Assembly: GCA_050253255.1 (NCBI GenBank)
Contig: JBFWJK010000001.1
Location: forward strand, 3,726-67,725
Direction of reading: 5' to 3'
DNA: 64,000 nucleotides
From: JACKCP01 sp050253255
GTDB lineage: Bacteria > Desulfobacterota > Desulfobacteria > Desulfobacterales > JACKCP01
The position numbers and the translations under genes were made by a program. Shown in pieces: positions 45,632 through 54,709 of this stretch. The first letter of the stretch is position 1. The number at the start of each line of letters is the position of its first letter. The notes beneath the pieces are model-generated. The model was given only the letters and a program-made list of their open reading frames with translations. It did no database searches and was not told the origin of the DNA.

Positions 45632-46768
45632 TTGGAAAATATTTTATTCTCGTTTATAGAAAACACAGGATTGTATTATCTGACATACAAGCATTTTATA
45701 ATGCTTTTGATAGCGTTTTTTTTTCTTTATCTGGGCATTTTCAGAAAATATGAACCACTGCTTCTGGTGCCCATATCCTTTGGAATGATAATAGGGAATC
45801 TTCCGGCTCCTGCATCAATGTCGCTTGGGGTATATAATGAAGGAAGCGTTCTTTATTATCTTTATCAGGGAGTATCTCAGGGAGTATATCCTCCTCTGAT
45901 ATTTATCGGCATAGGCGCAATGGCAGATTTTTCCTATATACTTTCAAGGCCGGTACTTATTTTGCTTGGAGCGGCTGCACAGGCTGGAATTTTCATTACT
46001 TTTTTAGGGGCATATTTTCTTGGCTTTTCTCCCCAGGAATCTGCTGCAATAGGGATAATCGGAGGAGCGGACGGGCCGACAGCAATTTTTCTTACTTCAA
46101 AGCTTGCTCCCGAACTTATAGGTCCTATAGCTGTTGCAGCTTATTCGTATATGGCTCTTGTCCCGGTAATTCAGCCTCCGGTAATGAAGCTTCTCACCAG
46201 TAAAAAAGAGAGAATGATTACAATGAGGTCTGATTTCAGGGAAATTTCAAAAAAGGAAAAAGTTATTTTTCCGGTTGCAGCTCTCGTTCTTTGCTGTCTT
46301 ATAGCTCCGGGTGCTCTTCCTCTGCTTGGAATGCTCTTTCTTGGAAACCTGTTAAAAGAAGCGGAAGTGACAAACAGACTTGCTGAAGCAGCAAAAGGTC
46401 CGTTAATCGATATAGTAACCATTCTTCTTGGAATAAGCGTAGGGGCAAGCACTCAGGCAGATGTTTTTCTCACAAAAAAATCTGTTGTAATATTTATATT
46501 GGGAGTTATTTCCTTTGCAATTGCAACAATGTGCGGAATTTTGTTTGCAAAATTGATGAATATGTTTTTAAAAGAAAAGATAAATCCATTGATCGGTGCT
46601 GCAGGGGTCTCAGCAGTACCTGACTCTGCAAGGGTTGCTCAGATGGTTGCATCAAAGGAAAATCCGGGAAACTATATTTTAATGCATGCAATGGCACCAA
46701 ATATTTCCGGTGTAATTGGCTCGGCCATAGCAGCCGGAGTTATGTGGAGTCTGATTGGTAAGTTTTAA
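45632..46768 (+). CDS. Na+-translocating decarboxylase beta subunit
   Basis: 378 residues, all membrane. The OadB/GcdB/MmdB hallmark GIIGGADGPTAIFLTSKLAPE (around 141) includes the essential Asp of the Na+ path. GSVLYYLYQGVSQGVYPPLIFIGIGAMADFS and the late HAMAPNISGVIGSAIAAG are equally conserved. The subunit couples decarboxylation of a carboxybiotin to Na+ export. Substrate (oxaloacetate, malonyl-, methylmalonyl- or glutaconyl-CoA) depends on the alpha subunit, which is not in the window. TTG 45632 start with GTGAAG upstream. An enoyl-CoA hydratase gene follows, giving a hint toward acyl-CoA substrates. Confidence 0.9.
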   Translation: MENILFSFIENTGLYYLTYKHFIMLLIAFFFLYLGIFRKYEPLLLVPISFGMIIGNLPAPASMSLGVYNEGSVLYYLYQGVSQGVYPPLIFIGIGAMADFSYILSRPVLILLGAAAQAGIFITFLGAYFLGFSPQESAAIGIIGGADGPTAIFLTSKLAPELIGPIAVAAYSYMALVPVIQPPVMKLLTSKKERMITMRSDFREISKKEKVIFPVAALVLCCLIAPGALPLLGMLFLGNLLKEAEVTNRLAEAAKGPLIDIVTILLGISVGASTQADVFLTKKSVVIFILGVISFAIATMCGILFAKLMNMFLKEKINPLIGAAGVSAVPDSARVAQMVASKENPGNYILMHAMAPNISGVIGSAIAAGVMWSLIGKF

Positions 46769-46806
46769 ATATAAACATAAAAATAAATAAGTCTGGAGGA
46801 TTTTAA

Positions 46807-47571
46807 ATGATTAAAGAAAGAATTGAAGACAATATTCTTATAGCTGTTTTAACAGACGGTAAAACTAACTCAATTGATTTTGAAACTTTAAAGCAGATCG
46901 ATGCCTGCGTTGAAAAAGTCAATAATGATGACAATATAAAAGGTCTTGTTCTGACAGGGGAAGGAAAGTTTTTTTCAAGCGGATTTAATCTTCCAATGTT
47001 TCTTGGATTCAAGGATGTGGATGAAGCAGTTGATTTTTTCAATCAGGAAGAAGAAATGCTTGTCAACTATTTCATGTGCAAAAAACCTGTTGTATGTGCA
47101 ATGAACGGACATTCTGCTGCTGCAGGCATGATCTTTGCCATGGCTTCAGATTACAGAATTGTTTCAGATCATCCAAAAATCAAGCTTGGAATGAGTGAAA
47201 TAAAAATCGGACTTCCTCTTACTCTTGCACAGTCGCAGATAATGAGGTTTGGTCTTGATACAGATAAAAAATTCAGAGATATAATGTATTTTGGTGAAAT
47301 GTACGGACCTGAAAAATCAAAGGAAATGGGTCTTGTTGATGAGGTTGTTGCTGCAGATGAGCTTCTCAACAGAGCCAAGGCTATTGTCTCCTTATGGATT
47401 GATACTCCAAACCGTCCTTTCATAAGAATGAAAGAAGTTCTTAAAAAAGAATTTGCGGAAAAAATTCAGAAAAGACTCAAGGAAGAAAACTGGCAGGAGG
47501 GAATGACCTGCTTTTTTGAAAAAGATGTAAGAGATATTCTTTCTTTTGTTCAGGCAGGTCTTGATAGATAA
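46807..47571 (+). CDS. Enoyl-CoA hydratase/isomerase
   Basis: 254-residue crotonase. Both oxyanion-hole regions are present: LTGEGKFFSSGFNLPMF and CAMNGHSAAAGMIFAMASDYRI. The catalytic-region SEIKIGLPLTLAQSQI retains one Glu; the second usual Glu is replaced, so hydratase, isomerase or another crotonase reaction is possible. Excellent GGAGG site before ATG 46807. It lies downstream of the decarboxylase genes and upstream of a MarR regulator and an acyl-CoA dehydrogenase, so it likely works in acyl-CoA oxidation. Confidence 0.87.
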   Translation: MIKERIEDNILIAVLTDGKTNSIDFETLKQIDACVEKVNNDDNIKGLVLTGEGKFFSSGFNLPMFLGFKDVDEAVDFFNQEEEMLVNYFMCKKPVVCAMNGHSAAAGMIFAMASDYRIVSDHPKIKLGMSEIKIGLPLTLAQSQIMRFGLDTDKKFRDIMYFGEMYGPEKSKEMGLVDEVVAADELLNRAKAIVSLWIDTPNRPFIRMKEVLKKEFAEKIQKRLKEENWQEGMTCFFEKDVRDILSFVQAGLDR

Positions 47572-47686
47572 TTTATTATTCTGTGCAGGAAATTTATCAA
47601 ACCAAGTTGTCAATGGTGATTTTTCCTGCACTTTTTCAACTTAATTTCTGCCTTATCAAGGTAAAAAAAACATTGCGGAGCATTAA

Positions 47687-48115
47687 ATGGATTTACAGGA
47701 TTGCATAGTTTTTCTTCTGGCAAAAAACTCTCAGGCCGGCTACAAATTCTGGGCTGATTATATTTCCGAATATAATGTGACAACAGTTCAGGCAATGTTT
47801 CTTATTCTTCTTAACAGGCAGGACGGAATAACTTCACGTGAAATGAGCTCTCTGGTCAGGCTGGACAGTGCAACGGTTTCAGGAATAGTGGACAGACTGG
47901 CAGCCCTTGAACTTGTTGAAAGAAGACCAAGTCCGACAGACAGACGTTCCACTCTTATTTACCTGAAAGAAGACGGCAGAAAAAAAGGAGCTGTCCTTGA
48001 CAGGCTTTTCGAACAGGCTCATAAAGATTTTTTATCCTCACTTACAGATGAAGAAGAAAGTTTTTTAAGAAATATTTTGAAAAGACTTTTGGAGAAGCAT
48101 TCAGGTCTTGTATAG
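47687..48115 (+). CDS. MarR-family transcriptional regulator
   Basis: 142 residues: dimerising N-terminal helices, then a winged helix-turn-helix (ITSREMSSLVRLDSATVSGIVDRLAALELVERRPSPTDRRS, about 50-90) with the conserved D-R-R wing. MarR proteins usually repress divergent or downstream genes and respond to small ligands. The perfect palindrome over the promoter of the acyl-CoA dehydrogenase gene next door is the likely operator; a fatty acid or acyl-CoA ligand is inference. Confidence 0.9.
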   Translation: MDLQDCIVFLLAKNSQAGYKFWADYISEYNVTTVQAMFLILLNRQDGITSREMSSLVRLDSATVSGIVDRLAALELVERRPSPTDRRSTLIYLKEDGRKKGAVLDRLFEQAHKDFLSSLTDEEESFLRNILKRLLEKHSGLV

Positions 48116-48181
48116 AATCAGTACTCAGCAGATTTAATCAATCAGGTTTTTAAAAAAAAACAAAAAAATCAATTTCTAATA

Positions 48182-48213
48182 TTGATTTTATATTAATTTA
48201 TCTTGTATACAAG
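48182..48213 (+). promoter_or_regulatory. Acyl-CoA dehydrogenase promoter with overlapping palindromic operator
   Basis: TTGATT (-35, 48182-48187), 18-base spacer and TATACA (-10, 48206-48211). The perfect palindrome CTTGTATACAAG (48202-48213) covers the -10, so a bound dimer would block RNA polymerase. A second inverted repeat, AAATCAAT / ATTGATTT (48166-48188), covers the -35. The MarR protein encoded just upstream is the natural candidate. Confidence 0.6.
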
Positions 48214-48266
48214 TTAATTGTATGGAAGATAATTTTTTAAACCAATATATAAAAGGGGAGATAAAA

Positions 48267-49970
48267 ATGATTCTTTTCAATCCCAAAGAGCACAACATAA
48301 AATACAGTGATGAAAAAACACGAGACATGATGCAGAAGGTAATTGACTATTTTGAAGACAAGGGTCTCAAGTCAATTAAAAAAGACTGGCATGAAAAGGT
48401 CTGGAACCATGATTTTGTAAAATTCATGAAAGAAAACCAGGTCATGGCAACTCTTATGACTCCTTCAGGATACGGAGCTGAAGATTCAAGATGGGATACT
48501 TTCAGGAACTCCATGTTTGCTGAAGTTTCCGCATTTTACGGGATCACATACTGGTATACATTCCAGGTTTCAATGCTTGGACTTGGACCAATCTGGATGG
48601 GATCGAACGAAGAAGTAAAAAACAAGACAGCAAAACTTCTTCAGGACGGTGAAGTATTTGCTTTCGGACTTTCAGAAAAAGAGCACGGAGCTGACATCTA
48701 TTCATCTGATATGATGCTTTATCCTCAGGAAGACGGAACATACAAGGCAAACGGGGATAAGTACTACATTGGAAACGGAAACGAAGCAGCCATTGCTTCA
48801 ACATTTGGTAAAATTGCAGACAGCGGTGAATATGTATTTTTTGCTGCAAACAGCAAGCATGAAAAATATGAGTGCGTTAAAAATACAGTTAATGAGCAAA
48901 ATTATGTTGCTGAGTATGTTCTTCACGATTATCCGATCACAGAAGCAGACATAATGGAAAAAGGCCCTAAAGCCTGGGATAACATGCTCAACACCATCAA
49001 CGTATGTAAATTCAACCTTGGATGGGGTTCTCTTGGACTTGCAACCCATGCATTCTATGAAGCCATCTCCCATGCTGCGGGAAGAAATCTTTACGGCAAA
49101 TATGTAACAGACTTTCCACATGTAAAAAGAATTTTTGTGGATTCCTACAGCCGTCTTATTGCAATGAAAGTATTTTCTGAAAGAGCAATAGACTACATGA
49201 GATCAGGAAGCGAAAAAGACAGAAGATATCTTCTTTTCAACCCAATGGTTAAGATGAAGGTTACAAGAGAAGGTGAAGGGGTTGTTCAGGCTCTGTGGGA
49301 TGTTATTGCAGCCAAGGGATTTGAGGCAGAGCCTTTCTTTGAAATTGCGGCCCATGAAACCCCAATGCTTCCAAAACTTGAAGGTACTGTTCATGTGAAT
49401 ATGGCTCTTATCGTAAAATTTATGAACAACTACCTCTTTAATCCTGGTGAGTTCCCTGAAATCGGAAAAAGACACGATACTGTAAATGACGATTTTCTTT
49501 TCAATCAGGGACCAACAAAAGGTCTTGGTTCAATTCAGTTCCATGATTACAGCAAGGCTTATGATTCAGCTGATACTCCAAACCTTGCAGTTTTCAAAGA
49601 GCAGATAAAGGCATTCAGAAATTTCCTTATCAAGGCAACTCCTGATAAAAATCAGGCAAAAGATATTGATTATCTTCTTAATCTCGGAGATATTTTCTGC
49701 CTTATTCCTTATGGTCAGCTTATCCTTGAAAACAAGGATCATATGGGAGTAACAGATGAGATGCTCGATCAGATTTTTGATTTCATGATAAGAGATTTTT
49801 CAAAATATGCTACAGATCTTATGATGAAGCCAAGCAACAGTGATGATCAGAGAGAGCTTGCAAAAGCAATCTTGAGATCACCTGTTCCAAACCCGGAAAG
49901 ATTCAATAAAATCTGGGATGAAGTATACAGCCTTAAAGATGCATACAGAATGAAAGATCAGGATTTTTAA
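48267..49970 (+). CDS. Acyl-CoA dehydrogenase family protein
   Basis: 567 residues from ATG 48267, chosen for its AAGGGGAG site; an in-frame upstream ATG at 48222 has none. The N-terminal helical, middle beta (FGLSEKEHGADIYSSDMMLYP, YIGNGNEAAIASTFGKI) and C-terminal helical domains of the ACAD fold are present, with an extra C-terminal region of about 120 residues. This longer form occurs in sulfate reducers. It oxidises an acyl-CoA at the alpha-beta bond, passing electrons to ETF; chain length cannot be judged. Regulated probably by the MarR operator upstream. Well terminated. Confidence 0.87.
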   Translation: MILFNPKEHNIKYSDEKTRDMMQKVIDYFEDKGLKSIKKDWHEKVWNHDFVKFMKENQVMATLMTPSGYGAEDSRWDTFRNSMFAEVSAFYGITYWYTFQVSMLGLGPIWMGSNEEVKNKTAKLLQDGEVFAFGLSEKEHGADIYSSDMMLYPQEDGTYKANGDKYYIGNGNEAAIASTFGKIADSGEYVFFAANSKHEKYECVKNTVNEQNYVAEYVLHDYPITEADIMEKGPKAWDNMLNTINVCKFNLGWGSLGLATHAFYEAISHAAGRNLYGKYVTDFPHVKRIFVDSYSRLIAMKVFSERAIDYMRSGSEKDRRYLLFNPMVKMKVTREGEGVVQALWDVIAAKGFEAEPFFEIAAHETPMLPKLEGTVHVNMALIVKFMNNYLFNPGEFPEIGKRHDTVNDDFLFNQGPTKGLGSIQFHDYSKAYDSADTPNLAVFKEQIKAFRNFLIKATPDKNQAKDIDYLLNLGDIFCLIPYGQLILENKDHMGVTDEMLDQIFDFMIRDFSKYATDLMMKPSNSDDQRELAKAILRSPVPNPERFNKIWDEVYSLKDAYRMKDQDF

Positions 49971-49989
49971 GTAAATCTTCTCCATAAAG

Positions 49990-50024
49990 AAATAAGGCTT
50001 CTGAAAAAATCAGAAGCCTTATTT
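49990..50024. terminator. Rho-independent terminator
   Basis: AAATAAGGCTTCTG / CAGAAGCCTTATTT 14-bp stem, 7-base loop, placed between the convergent acyl-CoA dehydrogenase and LysR-type genes. Confidence 0.92.
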
Positions 50025-50052
50025 ACTTTGCCTGTGGTTAGCAATTAATGCC

Positions 50053-50949
50053 TTATTCCTGAAAAAGATTTGTTCTTGCAAGATTTCTGACCGCAAGAAC
50101 AGCAGGGTGCTTAAGACGCCGCTCATGCGAGACAGCGAAAAATTTTATGGTTTCAACCCTTGAGCTTCCTAAGACCATAACCCCGTACTGTCTGACAACT
50201 TCCTCTGCAATTACAGACGGAACCGGAAAAACCCCAAGCCCTGAATGTCCAAAAGCCTTAAGAAGAGAAGTGTCTTCAAATTCTGCAACAATTTTGGGTC
50301 TGAGCTGATTTTTTGAAAGCCACTGGTTTACAACAGCTCTTAAAGATGTTCCTTCTGAGGGCATAAGGAAAGGTGCGTTTTGAAGTGATTGCGGAAAATT
50401 TTCCTTTAAAGCTTTGTAAAGAGAAGGACTAGCGCAAAAACTCACACCTGACTGCCCCAGCTCATGATTGTAAGCCTTTACTCCAAGTTCCCTGGGCAGA
50501 GTCTGATCTGCAATTACAAGGTCAAGATGATGAATTGCAAGCTCGCCGAAAAGCCGGTCAGGCTTGTCATTATGGCAGATAAGCCGGATTGGCTCTGAAA
50601 GATTAACTGCTGCACTCAGCAGCTGATATGCCATGGATTTTGGAACAGTATCCACAACTCCGACTCTGAAAAAAAAACCTTCACTTACAGCACCGTCCCT
50701 TACAAGAACTTCTATTTCATTGCCTATCTGAAAGATGTCATCGGCACGGGATAAAACAACTTCGCCCGCCTGTGTAAGTTCAAGCCTTTTCCCTACCCTT
50801 CTGAAAAGATGGGTATCCAGTGATTTTTCCAGTTCACCAACCTGGTGACTGATAGTCTGGGGAGTTATATTGAGCCGTTCGGAAGCGCGGATTACTCCCC
50901 CTGATTTAACGACATTCCAGAAATAATAAAGCTGTTTGTAGTTTAACAT
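50053..50949 (-). CDS. LysR-type regulator, NhaR-like
   Basis: 298 residues. The start MLNYKQLYYFWNVVKSGGVIRASERLNITPQTISHQVGELEKSLD aligns with NhaR (NYxHLYYFW...LTPQTITGQI), the Na+-responsive activator of nhaA in Escherichia coli. The HTH is followed by the LFRRVGKRLELTQAGE wing and a periplasmic-binding-like effector domain (about 90-290). It is divergent from purE, so it could regulate itself or the purE-purK-oxidoreductase genes; nhaA is not seen. Codons look more GC-rich than in the preceding 40 kb. Confidence 0.85.
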   Translation of the reverse strand: MLNYKQLYYFWNVVKSGGVIRASERLNITPQTISHQVGELEKSLDTHLFRRVGKRLELTQAGEVVLSRADDIFQIGNEIEVLVRDGAVSEGFFFRVGVVDTVPKSMAYQLLSAAVNLSEPIRLICHNDKPDRLFGELAIHHLDLVIADQTLPRELGVKAYNHELGQSGVSFCASPSLYKALKENFPQSLQNAPFLMPSEGTSLRAVVNQWLSKNQLRPKIVAEFEDTSLLKAFGHSGLGVFPVPSVIAEEVVRQYGVMVLGSSRVETIKFFAVSHERRLKHPAVLAVRNLARTNLFQE

Positions 50950-51153
50950 TTTGTGAACCCGTTAGTAATTATCAGTTTATATCGAACAATATATCAAAAT
51001 AATACGACTTTTATTTTATATTGGCAAGGTGTATAAAAATTTTCTCAAAACCTAAGAATGCTAATAAACAAGGTATACAGCATTTTAAAAGCTGAATGTC
51101 GAAAAATATCGAAAAGACATGAAACTTATTATCAGTACAATGAAAGGATTGAG

Positions 51154-51849
51154 ATGGAGTTAATTGTCATAGTTTTAATTTATGGATCAGCAGCTTTATT
51201 TTTAAGTTCAAATCTCTGTCTTTCTGCCGTTTTAAGCGGCATATCAAAGTCTGAAAGCTTTTCATGCGGGTGCGGCTCTTCCGGAACCGAAAAAAAGGAT
51301 ATGAAACCATCCCCGGAACAGGAAATGCCGGCCTGCATGAAAAACTCAAATACAAAGACCCCACTGGTTGGAATAATCATGGGTTCCAGATCAGACTGGG
51401 AAACAATGATCCACGCTGCCAAAACACTTGAAAAGCTCGGTATTTCCCATGAAGTGGAAATTGTTTCAGCACACCGGACTCCTGACAGACTTTTTTCCTA
51501 TGTGGAATCTGCGGAAGAAAGAGGAATGGATATCATTATTGCAGGTGCAGGCGGTGCAGCCCATCTGCCGGGTATGGCTGCATCAAAATGCATTCTTCCT
51601 GTACTTGGAGTGCCCGTTCAGTCAAAGGCTTTGAATGGGATGGATTCCCTTTTGTCCATAGTGCAGATGCCGGCCGGAATTCCAGTTGGAACTCTTGCAA
51701 TAGGAAGAGCCGGAGCTGTGAATGCAGCTCTTCTTGCTGCAGGCATGCTTGGAAGATTTTATCCGGAAATTCGTCAGTCTCTTATTGATTACAGGAAAAA
51801 TCAAACCGAGGAAGTACTGGCACAAAGTGATCCTGGAAGGGATTACTGA
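51154..51849 (+). CDS. purE: N5-CAIR mutase PurE with an N-terminal membrane/Cys extension
   Basis: Class I PurE, converting N5-carboxyaminoimidazole ribonucleotide to CAIR in purine synthesis. The core (about residues 68-220) is complete: VGIIMGSRSDWETM, EIVSAHRTPDRL, IIAGAGGAAHLPGMAAS, PVQSKALNGMDSLLSIVQMP. Normal PurE is about 160 residues; ATG 51154 (AAGGA 5 bases upstream) gives 231. The additional N-terminus has a hydrophobic segment (IVIVLIYGSAALFLSSNLCL) and a Cys motif SCGCGSS, reminiscent of FeoB-associated Cys-rich proteins. An upstream ATG at 51058 has no good site; a start near 51301 would remove the extension. purK overlaps by one base. Confidence 0.9.
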   Translation: MELIVIVLIYGSAALFLSSNLCLSAVLSGISKSESFSCGCGSSGTEKKDMKPSPEQEMPACMKNSNTKTPLVGIIMGSRSDWETMIHAAKTLEKLGISHEVEIVSAHRTPDRLFSYVESAEERGMDIIIAGAGGAAHLPGMAASKCILPVLGVPVQSKALNGMDSLLSIVQMPAGIPVGTLAIGRAGAVNAALLAAGMLGRFYPEIRQSLIDYRKNQTEEVLAQSDPGRDY

Positions 51850-52937
51850 TGAAAACAGGTATACTTGGCGGAGGCCAGCTTGCAGGAATGCTTGTCATGG
51901 CAGGAATACCCCTTGGGTTTGATTTTACAGTACTTGCACCGGACAGCGAGTCCTGCGCAGCACAGTATGGAAAACTGCTGCGGTCAGATTACAGTGATAA
52001 AAAGGCTCTGCATGATCTGGCGGACTGGTCTGATCTGATAACCTTTGAGTTTGAAAATATTCCGGCTGAGTCAATAAATTATCTTGAGCGGTATACTATT
52101 GTACGCCCTGGGCTAAAAGCACTCAAGACGGCCCAGGACAGACTCCATGAAAAAGAATTTTTTTCCGGTCTTGGAATACCCTGTGTACCTTTTTATCCGG
52201 TAAACTCTCTAAAAGATCTTTATAAGGCTGCTGATATAATTGGACTTCCTGCAGTATTAAAATGCCGCACCCATGGATATGACGGAAAAGGTCAGATTGT
52301 TTTACGTCATATTGAAGAATCTGAATCAGCCTTTAATCTTCTTGGCGGTCAGCCGGGAATTCTTGAAAAGCTTATTGATTTTGACAGAGAGATTTCAGTT
52401 GTTGCTGCCCGGAGCATATCCGGGGAAACAGCTTTCTACACTATATCAGAAAACATTCATCATAATGGAATTCTTCGTCTTGCCATGAGTCATCCTTGTG
52501 ATCCTGTTCAGTCAAGGGCTGAATTCTATGCCGGACTTCTGCTGGAGAAGCTCAATTATGCAGGAGTGCTGGCTCTTGAATTTTTTCAGACTGGAGACAG
52601 TCTGATTGCAAATGAATACGCTCCAAGGGTTCATAATTCAGGACACTGGACCATAGAAGGAGCAAAGACAAGTCAGTTTGAAAATCATTTAAGGGCCATA
52701 TCAGGGATGCGCCTTGGCTCAACAGCTCTGAAGAGTGTTGCAGCCACTGTAAACCTTATTGGTTCTGTTCCGGATAGAGCACAGATACCTGGAAACAGCA
52801 ATATTTATCTGCATGATTACGGCAAGGCCCCAAGACCAGGTAGGAAAGTGGGCCATATCACTGTATGTGCAGACAACATGAGGGATCTTGGTAAGCTTGT
52901 GCCGGAATTTTTAATCCGGCAGGAACTGATGAAGTGA
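51849..52937 (+). CDS. purK: N5-carboxyaminoimidazole ribonucleotide synthetase
   Basis: 362-residue ATP-grasp enzyme that carboxylates AIR using ATP and bicarbonate, giving the substrate for PurE. Seen: GILGGGQLAGMLVMAG, FEFENIPAESINYLE, RPGLKALKTAQDRLHEKEF, the ATP-grasp HGYDGKGQIVL, and the EYAPRVHNSGHWTIEGAKTSQFENHLRA block, all typical of PurK. Start ATG shares one base with the purE stop (TGATG). The oxidoreductase operon follows after about 50 bases on the same strand, perhaps on the same transcript. Confidence 0.95.
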   Translation: MKTGILGGGQLAGMLVMAGIPLGFDFTVLAPDSESCAAQYGKLLRSDYSDKKALHDLADWSDLITFEFENIPAESINYLERYTIVRPGLKALKTAQDRLHEKEFFSGLGIPCVPFYPVNSLKDLYKAADIIGLPAVLKCRTHGYDGKGQIVLRHIEESESAFNLLGGQPGILEKLIDFDREISVVAARSISGETAFYTISENIHHNGILRLAMSHPCDPVQSRAEFYAGLLLEKLNYAGVLALEFFQTGDSLIANEYAPRVHNSGHWTIEGAKTSQFENHLRAISGMRLGSTALKSVAATVNLIGSVPDRAQIPGNSNIYLHDYGKAPRPGRKVGHITVCADNMRDLGKLVPEFLIRQELMK

Positions 52938-52988
52938 TTGTTTTTTCCTGAATTGGTCATAATCAGAATTTTAAAAAGGAGGAGATGG

Positions 52989-53573
52989 ATGAGAGATTCA
53001 ACTTACAAGGTAGCTGCAGGACCGGAAGGTTACTTACCGCCTGCTGCCGCTGTAATGGGTGTTGAGCTTCCCGACCCGGGACAGGCTATTATGGAAGGTG
53101 AGTGTGTTGATCAGGATACTGCCATGAAGGCAATAGCCAGCAAGCTTGTTTCTGCTGAAAATCCGGTTTTTTTCCCGGGCCCGCTTATTTTATGGGACTG
53201 GAAACCCGGTGTAGCGGAAAAGGCGGCGGCACTTAAAGCTCTTGCCGAAGCAGTGGGTGCGAAGATGATACCTATGCCAGATTATCGGCCAAAATATCCG
53301 ATGATTAATCCTGCTATTGAAGTCAATCCGAATCATCCGAACCTGACAATAGTCCATAACAAGATAGATGTATGCCTGTTTATTGGTGTTCACTGTCATT
53401 ACGCAAACATTGCATTGAAGATAATCAGGGGAGGAACAGACTGCTATACAATTGCGGTTTGTGCCGAGGCAGGTCATGAGGAAGCCATGATATCACTGCG
53501 TGACGCAGGTATCTGTGAACTTCAGCGTTTGCGTGAACTTGTAATTGAACTGAAAGGCGGGATGAGCAGATGA
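52989..53573 (+). CDS. CO dehydrogenase beta/ACDS epsilon-like protein in the oxidoreductase operon
   Basis: 194 residues. The pattern VFFPGPLILWDWKPGVAEKAAALKALAEAVGAK and NLTIVHNKIDVCLFIGVHCHYANIALKII suggests a Rossmann-like fold of the CO_dh family (PF02552), related to the beta/epsilon subunit of acetyl-CoA decarbonylase/synthase. No cofactor-binding cysteines of catalytic CODH are present. ATG 52989 has a perfect AAGGAGGAG site; upstream frame to 52938 is not needed. The last four bases overlap the alpha subunit gene. In several sulfate reducers a protein like this accompanies a 2-oxoacid oxidoreductase, but its role there is unknown. Confidence 0.6.
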   Translation: MRDSTYKVAAGPEGYLPPAAAVMGVELPDPGQAIMEGECVDQDTAMKAIASKLVSAENPVFFPGPLILWDWKPGVAEKAAALKALAEAVGAKMIPMPDYRPKYPMINPAIEVNPNHPNLTIVHNKIDVCLFIGVHCHYANIALKIIRGGTDCYTIAVCAEAGHEEAMISLRDAGICELQRLRELVIELKGGMSR

Positions 53574-54709
53574 TAGAACAGAAAATTGTCGATCCGGATT
53601 ACCTTTTTTTTGAGGCGCAAAGAACAAGTCAGTACATTACCGGAAGTGAGGCTGTGAGAGAAGCTATAAAAAGAGCCAATGTGGATATGGCCATAGCCTA
53701 TCCAATCACTCCCCAGTCTGAAAGCATGCATCTGGTTGGAGACATTTATGCAGAAGGCTATGTAAAGGAATATTTGAGAGGTGAAAACGAGTTTGCAGTA
53801 ATGTCGGCTGTTGCAGGTGCATCAATGGCAGGAGTGAGGGTTTTCACGGCAACAGGAGGTCCGGGAACCATGAGGGCCTTTGAAGTATTTCCAACCTGGG
53901 CAGGAGCAAGGCTTCCTGTTGTATGTGCCTTCATGACCCGGGGAATCAACTCTCCTCTTACAATTCAGCCTGACACCATTGAAATGGCATATCTCCTTGA
54001 GACAGGTATTTTAATGCTCCATGCTGAAAATGCACAGGATCTGCATGATATGCTTTTAATGGCCTTTATGGTGGCTGAAAAAACAGACGTGCATATTCCT
54101 GTGGGAGTGTTTGCAGACGGTTTTTTTGTAACCCATACAAGGGACAGGGTTGATATTCTTCCTGAGGACGTAAAGCTTCCGGGATATGATCCTTATACAG
54201 CCCCGGTTCCTGTCATGGATATGGAAAATGTTCCTGTAAGACAGATGCGCGATCCCTTTGTAATGAAGAGTAACTTCATGAGCTATGCCTGTCATGCTTC
54301 CTGGCAGCAGGAGATAGATGCGGCAGCAGAACGCTCACGTAAATACCTGAGACAGTATCTTGGCTCTCTTATAGATGTTGAAAATGAGGACTCAGACATC
54401 CTTGTCATAACTTCTGGTACAGCAGTGAGCCAGAGTCGTGAAGCCATAATTACAGCCCGTGAACAGGGACTTGATGCGGGTCTTGTGAAGATAAAAACAA
54501 TACGCCCTTTCCCGGGAGAAGAAATTCGCGCTCTTGCATCAAAGGCAAAGAAAATAATTGTACCCGAATTCAACAGGGCAGGCTGGCTTGCAAAGGAAAT
54601 CCGCAATGTTATAGACGAACCCCGCAAGGTTGTCGGTGCACCAAGAGTTTTCGGAGGAATGACAATGCCGCCGGAGCTTATACTCGATGAAATAAGGAGG
54701 ATCAGATAA
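53570..54709 (+). CDS. 2-oxoacid:ferredoxin oxidoreductase alpha subunit
   Basis: 379 residues. PorA-type: domain I with GSEAVREAIKRANVDMAIAYPITPQSESM (TPP-proximal), the CoA-binding-like GGPGTMRAFEVFPTWAGAR, and a transketolase C-like domain II from about 260 (ILVITSGTAVSQSREAIITA, LVKIKTIRPFPGEEI). The enzyme oxidatively decarboxylates a 2-oxoacid to an acyl-CoA, reducing ferredoxin. Substrate not determinable; aryl- or branched-chain acids are possible in this subfamily. Couples by overlap to genes on both sides. A paralogue at 56567 is closely similar. Confidence 0.88.
   Translation: MIEQKIVDPDYLFFEAQRTSQYITGSEAVREAIKRANVDMAIAYPITPQSESMHLVGDIYAEGYVKEYLRGENEFAVMSAVAGASMAGVRVFTATGGPGTMRAFEVFPTWAGARLPVVCAFMTRGINSPLTIQPDTIEMAYLLETGILMLHAENAQDLHDMLLMAFMVAEKTDVHIPVGVFADGFFVTHTRDRVDILPEDVKLPGYDPYTAPVPVMDMENVPVRQMRDPFVMKSNFMSYACHASWQQEIDAAAERSRKYLRQYLGSLIDVENEDSDILVITSGTAVSQSREAIITAREQGLDAGLVKIKTIRPFPGEEIRALASKAKKIIVPEFNRAGWLAKEIRNVIDEPRKVVGAPRVFGGMTMPPELILDEIRRIR

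Noticed and set aside
47831..47846. A parS-like sequence (CTTCACGTGAAAT) inside the MarR gene
   Set aside because: Only the central bases match; the outer positions of the 16-mer differ on both sides, unlike the two perfect sites.
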